From the NCBI GenBank assembly GCA_026387575.1, contig JAPLLK010000035.1:1-32611 (forward strand): a stretch of 32,611 bases of DNA, read 5' to 3'. A program made the position numbers and the translations under genes. This document shows, piece after piece, positions 31,210 to 32,611 of the stretch. The stretch's first letter is position 1. The number at the start of each line of letters is the position of its first letter. The stretch comes from Nitrospirota bacterium (GTDB lineage Bacteria; Nitrospirota; Thermodesulfovibrionia; Thermodesulfovibrionales; UBA1546). The notes beneath the pieces are model-generated. The model was not told the DNA's origin and made no database searches. It worked only from the letters and a program-made list of their open reading frames with translations.

Positions 31210-31866
31210 ATGGGAAAGGTAATCGCCATAGATGGCCCTTCAGGTGCAGGTAAAGGGACAATTGCCAAACTCCTTGCCGGAGAACTTGGGTTCAGCTACC
31301 TTGACACAGGCGCGCTTTACAGGGCAGTTGCGCTTGCACTAAGGGGAAAAGGGGTCGCACCTGAAGACAATAATGAAAAACTGAAGACTATTCTGAGAGA
31401 TATGGATGTCAGGTTTGCGGATGGGAAGGTCTTTCTTAACAACAAAGATGTTTCTGAGGCAATCAGGACTCCTGAAATAGGACATTATTCATCTGTATTT
31501 TCCGCAAGAAAGGTTGTAAGGGATTTTCTTCTTGATATTCAGAGAAGCGCCTCGCGCCATTCCGACCTTGTTGCAGAGGGAAGGGATATGACAACAGTCG
31601 TATTCCCTTACGCATGGAAAAAATTTTATCTTGATGCATCTGTTGAAGAGCGGGCAAAAAGGCGCTATCTCCAGTTGAAAAAAAAGGGAATCAACATAAC
31701 CGAATCAGAGGCAAAGAAAGATGTTGTGGAAAGAGACGTAAGGGATTCAGGCAGGGACATTGCCCCGCTCAGGAAAGCTGATGATGCTGTCATCATAGAT
31801 TCCTCAAGCATGACCATAGACAAGGTTTTAGAAAATATTATGAAAGTCGTAAGGGCTAACAATTGA
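31210..31866 (+). CDS. cmk: Cytidylate kinase
   Basis: Phosphorylates CMP and dCMP with ATP. The 218-aa protein has the P-loop IDGPSGAGKGTIAKLLA (8-24) and the conserved LDTGALYRAVALAL near 32. The CMP-binding region includes TPEIGHYSSVFSARKVVRDFLLDIQR near 89, and LVAEGRDMTTVVFPYA near 120 and the lid KDVVERDVRDSGRDIAPLRKADDAVIID near 167 complete it. It overlaps plsC by 4 bp. The order cmk-plsC-ispH is widely conserved and is intact here, whereas the link to aroA is broken by the insertion. Confidence 0.96.
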   Translation: MGKVIAIDGPSGAGKGTIAKLLAGELGFSYLDTGALYRAVALALRGKGVAPEDNNEKLKTILRDMDVRFADGKVFLNNKDVSEAIRTPEIGHYSSVFSARKVVRDFLLDIQRSASRHSDLVAEGRDMTTVVFPYAWKKFYLDASVEERAKRRYLQLKKKGINITESEAKKDVVERDVRDSGRDIAPLRKADDAVIIDSSSMTIDKVLENIMKVVRANN

Positions 31867-32495
31867 CTTTAGCTTACAGGTTTGCCACAACCTTTTTCTT
31901 CCTGCTCTTTAAAATCTTTTTCAGGTTTAAGATTATAAATATCGAAAAAGTTCCTGAAAAAGGCGGCGTTATAGTCGTGTCAAACCATGTCAGTCATTTA
32001 GACCCTCTGGTAATAGGCGCTGCAATAAGAAAAAGGCAGGCAACTTTCATGGCAAAAAGAGGGCTTTTCAAGATACCGCTCATTGGCGCCTTTGTAAAAA
32101 CATTCTCATTTCCTGTTGACAGAGATACTCCTCAGCCATCTACGATAAAAGAAGCGGTGAGGAGGTTAAAGAAAGGTGAACTGATAGTTATGTTTCCTGA
32201 AGGCGGCAGGAGCAAAGACGGCAGTCTTCTTGATGCAAAGAGAGGAACGGGATTAATAGCATCGCTGTCAGGGGCAAAAGTTATTCCTGCTTATATTGAC
32301 GGCACGAACACGGCTCTGCCTGCCGGCGCTAAGTTTATAAGGCTTTCAAGTATCAGGATTATATTCGGCGACTCCATAGAAACAAAAGACAGAGAATCAG
32401 GCAAGGATTTTCAGGAGAGAATTGGTAATGATATAATAGAAGCAATAAGAAATCTGAAGGATAAAATGTCATTGCGAGGAAGTCGTAACGACTGA
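31863..32495 (+). CDS. plsC: 1-acyl-sn-glycerol-3-phosphate acyltransferase PlsC
   Basis: Membrane acyltransferase making phosphatidic acid. The 210-aa protein has an N-terminal hydrophobic helix (FATTFFFLLFKIFFRF) and the catalytic HX4D motif in VSNHVSHLDPL (His42, Asp47). The acceptor-binding motifs are FPVDRD and the MFPEGGRSKDGSL block near 117, and IPAYIDGT closes the set. The start is TTG in a TTGA overlap with cmk. The last nine residues (MSLRGSRND) and the stop are encoded by the first part of a dispersed repeat; the ancestral protein probably ended shortly after NLKDK or with a different tail. Confidence 0.93.
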   Translation: MTLAYRFATTFFFLLFKIFFRFKIINIEKVPEKGGVIVVSNHVSHLDPLVIGAAIRKRQATFMAKRGLFKIPLIGAFVKTFSFPVDRDTPQPSTIKEAVRRLKKGELIVMFPEGGRSKDGSLLDAKRGTGLIASLSGAKVIPAYIDGTNTALPAGAKFIRLSSIRIIFGDSIETKDRESGKDFQERIGNDIIEAIRNLKDKMSLRGSRND

Positions 32496-32542
32496 CGAAG
32501 CAATCTAAAAAAGTGAGACTGCTTCGCTGCGCTCGCAGTGAC
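32468..32542. repeat. 75-bp dispersed REP-like repeat spanning the plsC stop
   Basis: Bounded by GTCATTGCGAG at the left and CTCGCAGTGAC at the right (10 of 11 complementary), with an internal palindrome AGTCGTAACGACT and the words GAAGCAATCT and GACTGCTTCGCTGCGCTCGC. Very similar strings are found as repeats in many unrelated bacterial genomes. Here it ends 11 bp before the ispH start codon and supplies the plsC C-terminus. Confidence 0.85.
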
Positions 32543-32553
32543 AGGGTGAATAT

Positions 32554-32611
32554 ATGAAAATAATAGCAGCTAAGACAGCAGGATTCTGTTTTGGAGTAAA
32601 GAGAGCCGTTG
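32554..32611 (+). CDS. ispH: 4-hydroxy-3-methylbut-2-enyl diphosphate reductase IspH, partial (5' end only)
   Basis: Only 19 codons are in the window: MKIIAAKTAGFCFGVKRAV. The AGFCFGVKRAV motif, with the first Cys ligand of the Fe-S cluster, is diagnostic for IspH (LytB), the last enzyme of the non-mevalonate isoprenoid pathway. AGGGTGA precedes the ATG. Its place after cmk-plsC is the conserved order; in many lineages rpsA follows. Confidence 0.9.
   Translation, partial: MKIIAAKTAGFCFGVKRAV

Overview
The window looks like a chromosomal segment of a diderm (Gram-negative) bacterium. It encodes a complete Tol-Pal system, a lipopolysaccharide heptose kinase, exported lipoproteins and a monohaem c-type cytochrome. 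Gene content and order (stand-alone RfaE-type kinase, type I-beta DAHP synthase, pheA-hisC-aroF-tyrA-aroA block, cdaA-ybbR-glmM block, and many short palindromic intergenic repeats) suggest a Nitrospirota or deltaproteobacteria-like lineage. That placement is inference; no rRNA gene is present to test it.

Layout. Positions 1-5934 hold one minus-strand operon: tlyA, a conserved helical protein, tolQ, tolR, tolA, tolB, pal and cpoB (cut by the window edge). Positions 5935-6883 look like a relic integron: the last 35 codons of an integron-type integrase on the minus strand, a consensus sigma-70 promoter pointing away from it, one foreign-looking gene (exported GlcG/HbpS protein) and a recognisable 62-bp attC site. 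From 6884 to 14196 the minus strand carries comEC, glmM, ybbR/cdaR, cdaA (c-di-AMP synthesis), a dCMP deaminase, znuB and znuC, with znuA following at 14341-15243. Positions 15343-18736 carry an MFS exporter, a MITE-like inverted-repeat element, tsaB-rimI, an XRE regulator and a single-domain response regulator. Positions 18729-22435 carry the heptose kinase, a small cytochrome c, ilvE and hemW.

From 22764 to 28168 is a plus-strand aromatic amino acid operon: pheA, hisC, aroF, tyrA, aroA. It covers the first and several later shikimate steps and both branches to Phe and Tyr. An accessory insertion follows at 28169-31200: a TIR-domain protein with an unrecognised N-terminal domain, a transposase remnant with its insertion-sequence end, and an ABC-F ATPase (ettA). 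After it come cmk, plsC and ispH (cut by the window edge).

Most notable points: (1) pal has an in-frame TGA exactly at the lipobox position before the lipid-modified Cys; (2) the relic integron with an orphan cassette; (3) short palindromic repeats run into coding sequence at three genes (tolB signal peptide, hisC stop codon, plsC C-terminus); (4) a TIR protein with the WxxxE catalytic motif in an accessory island; (5) a possible leaderless response-regulator transcript.
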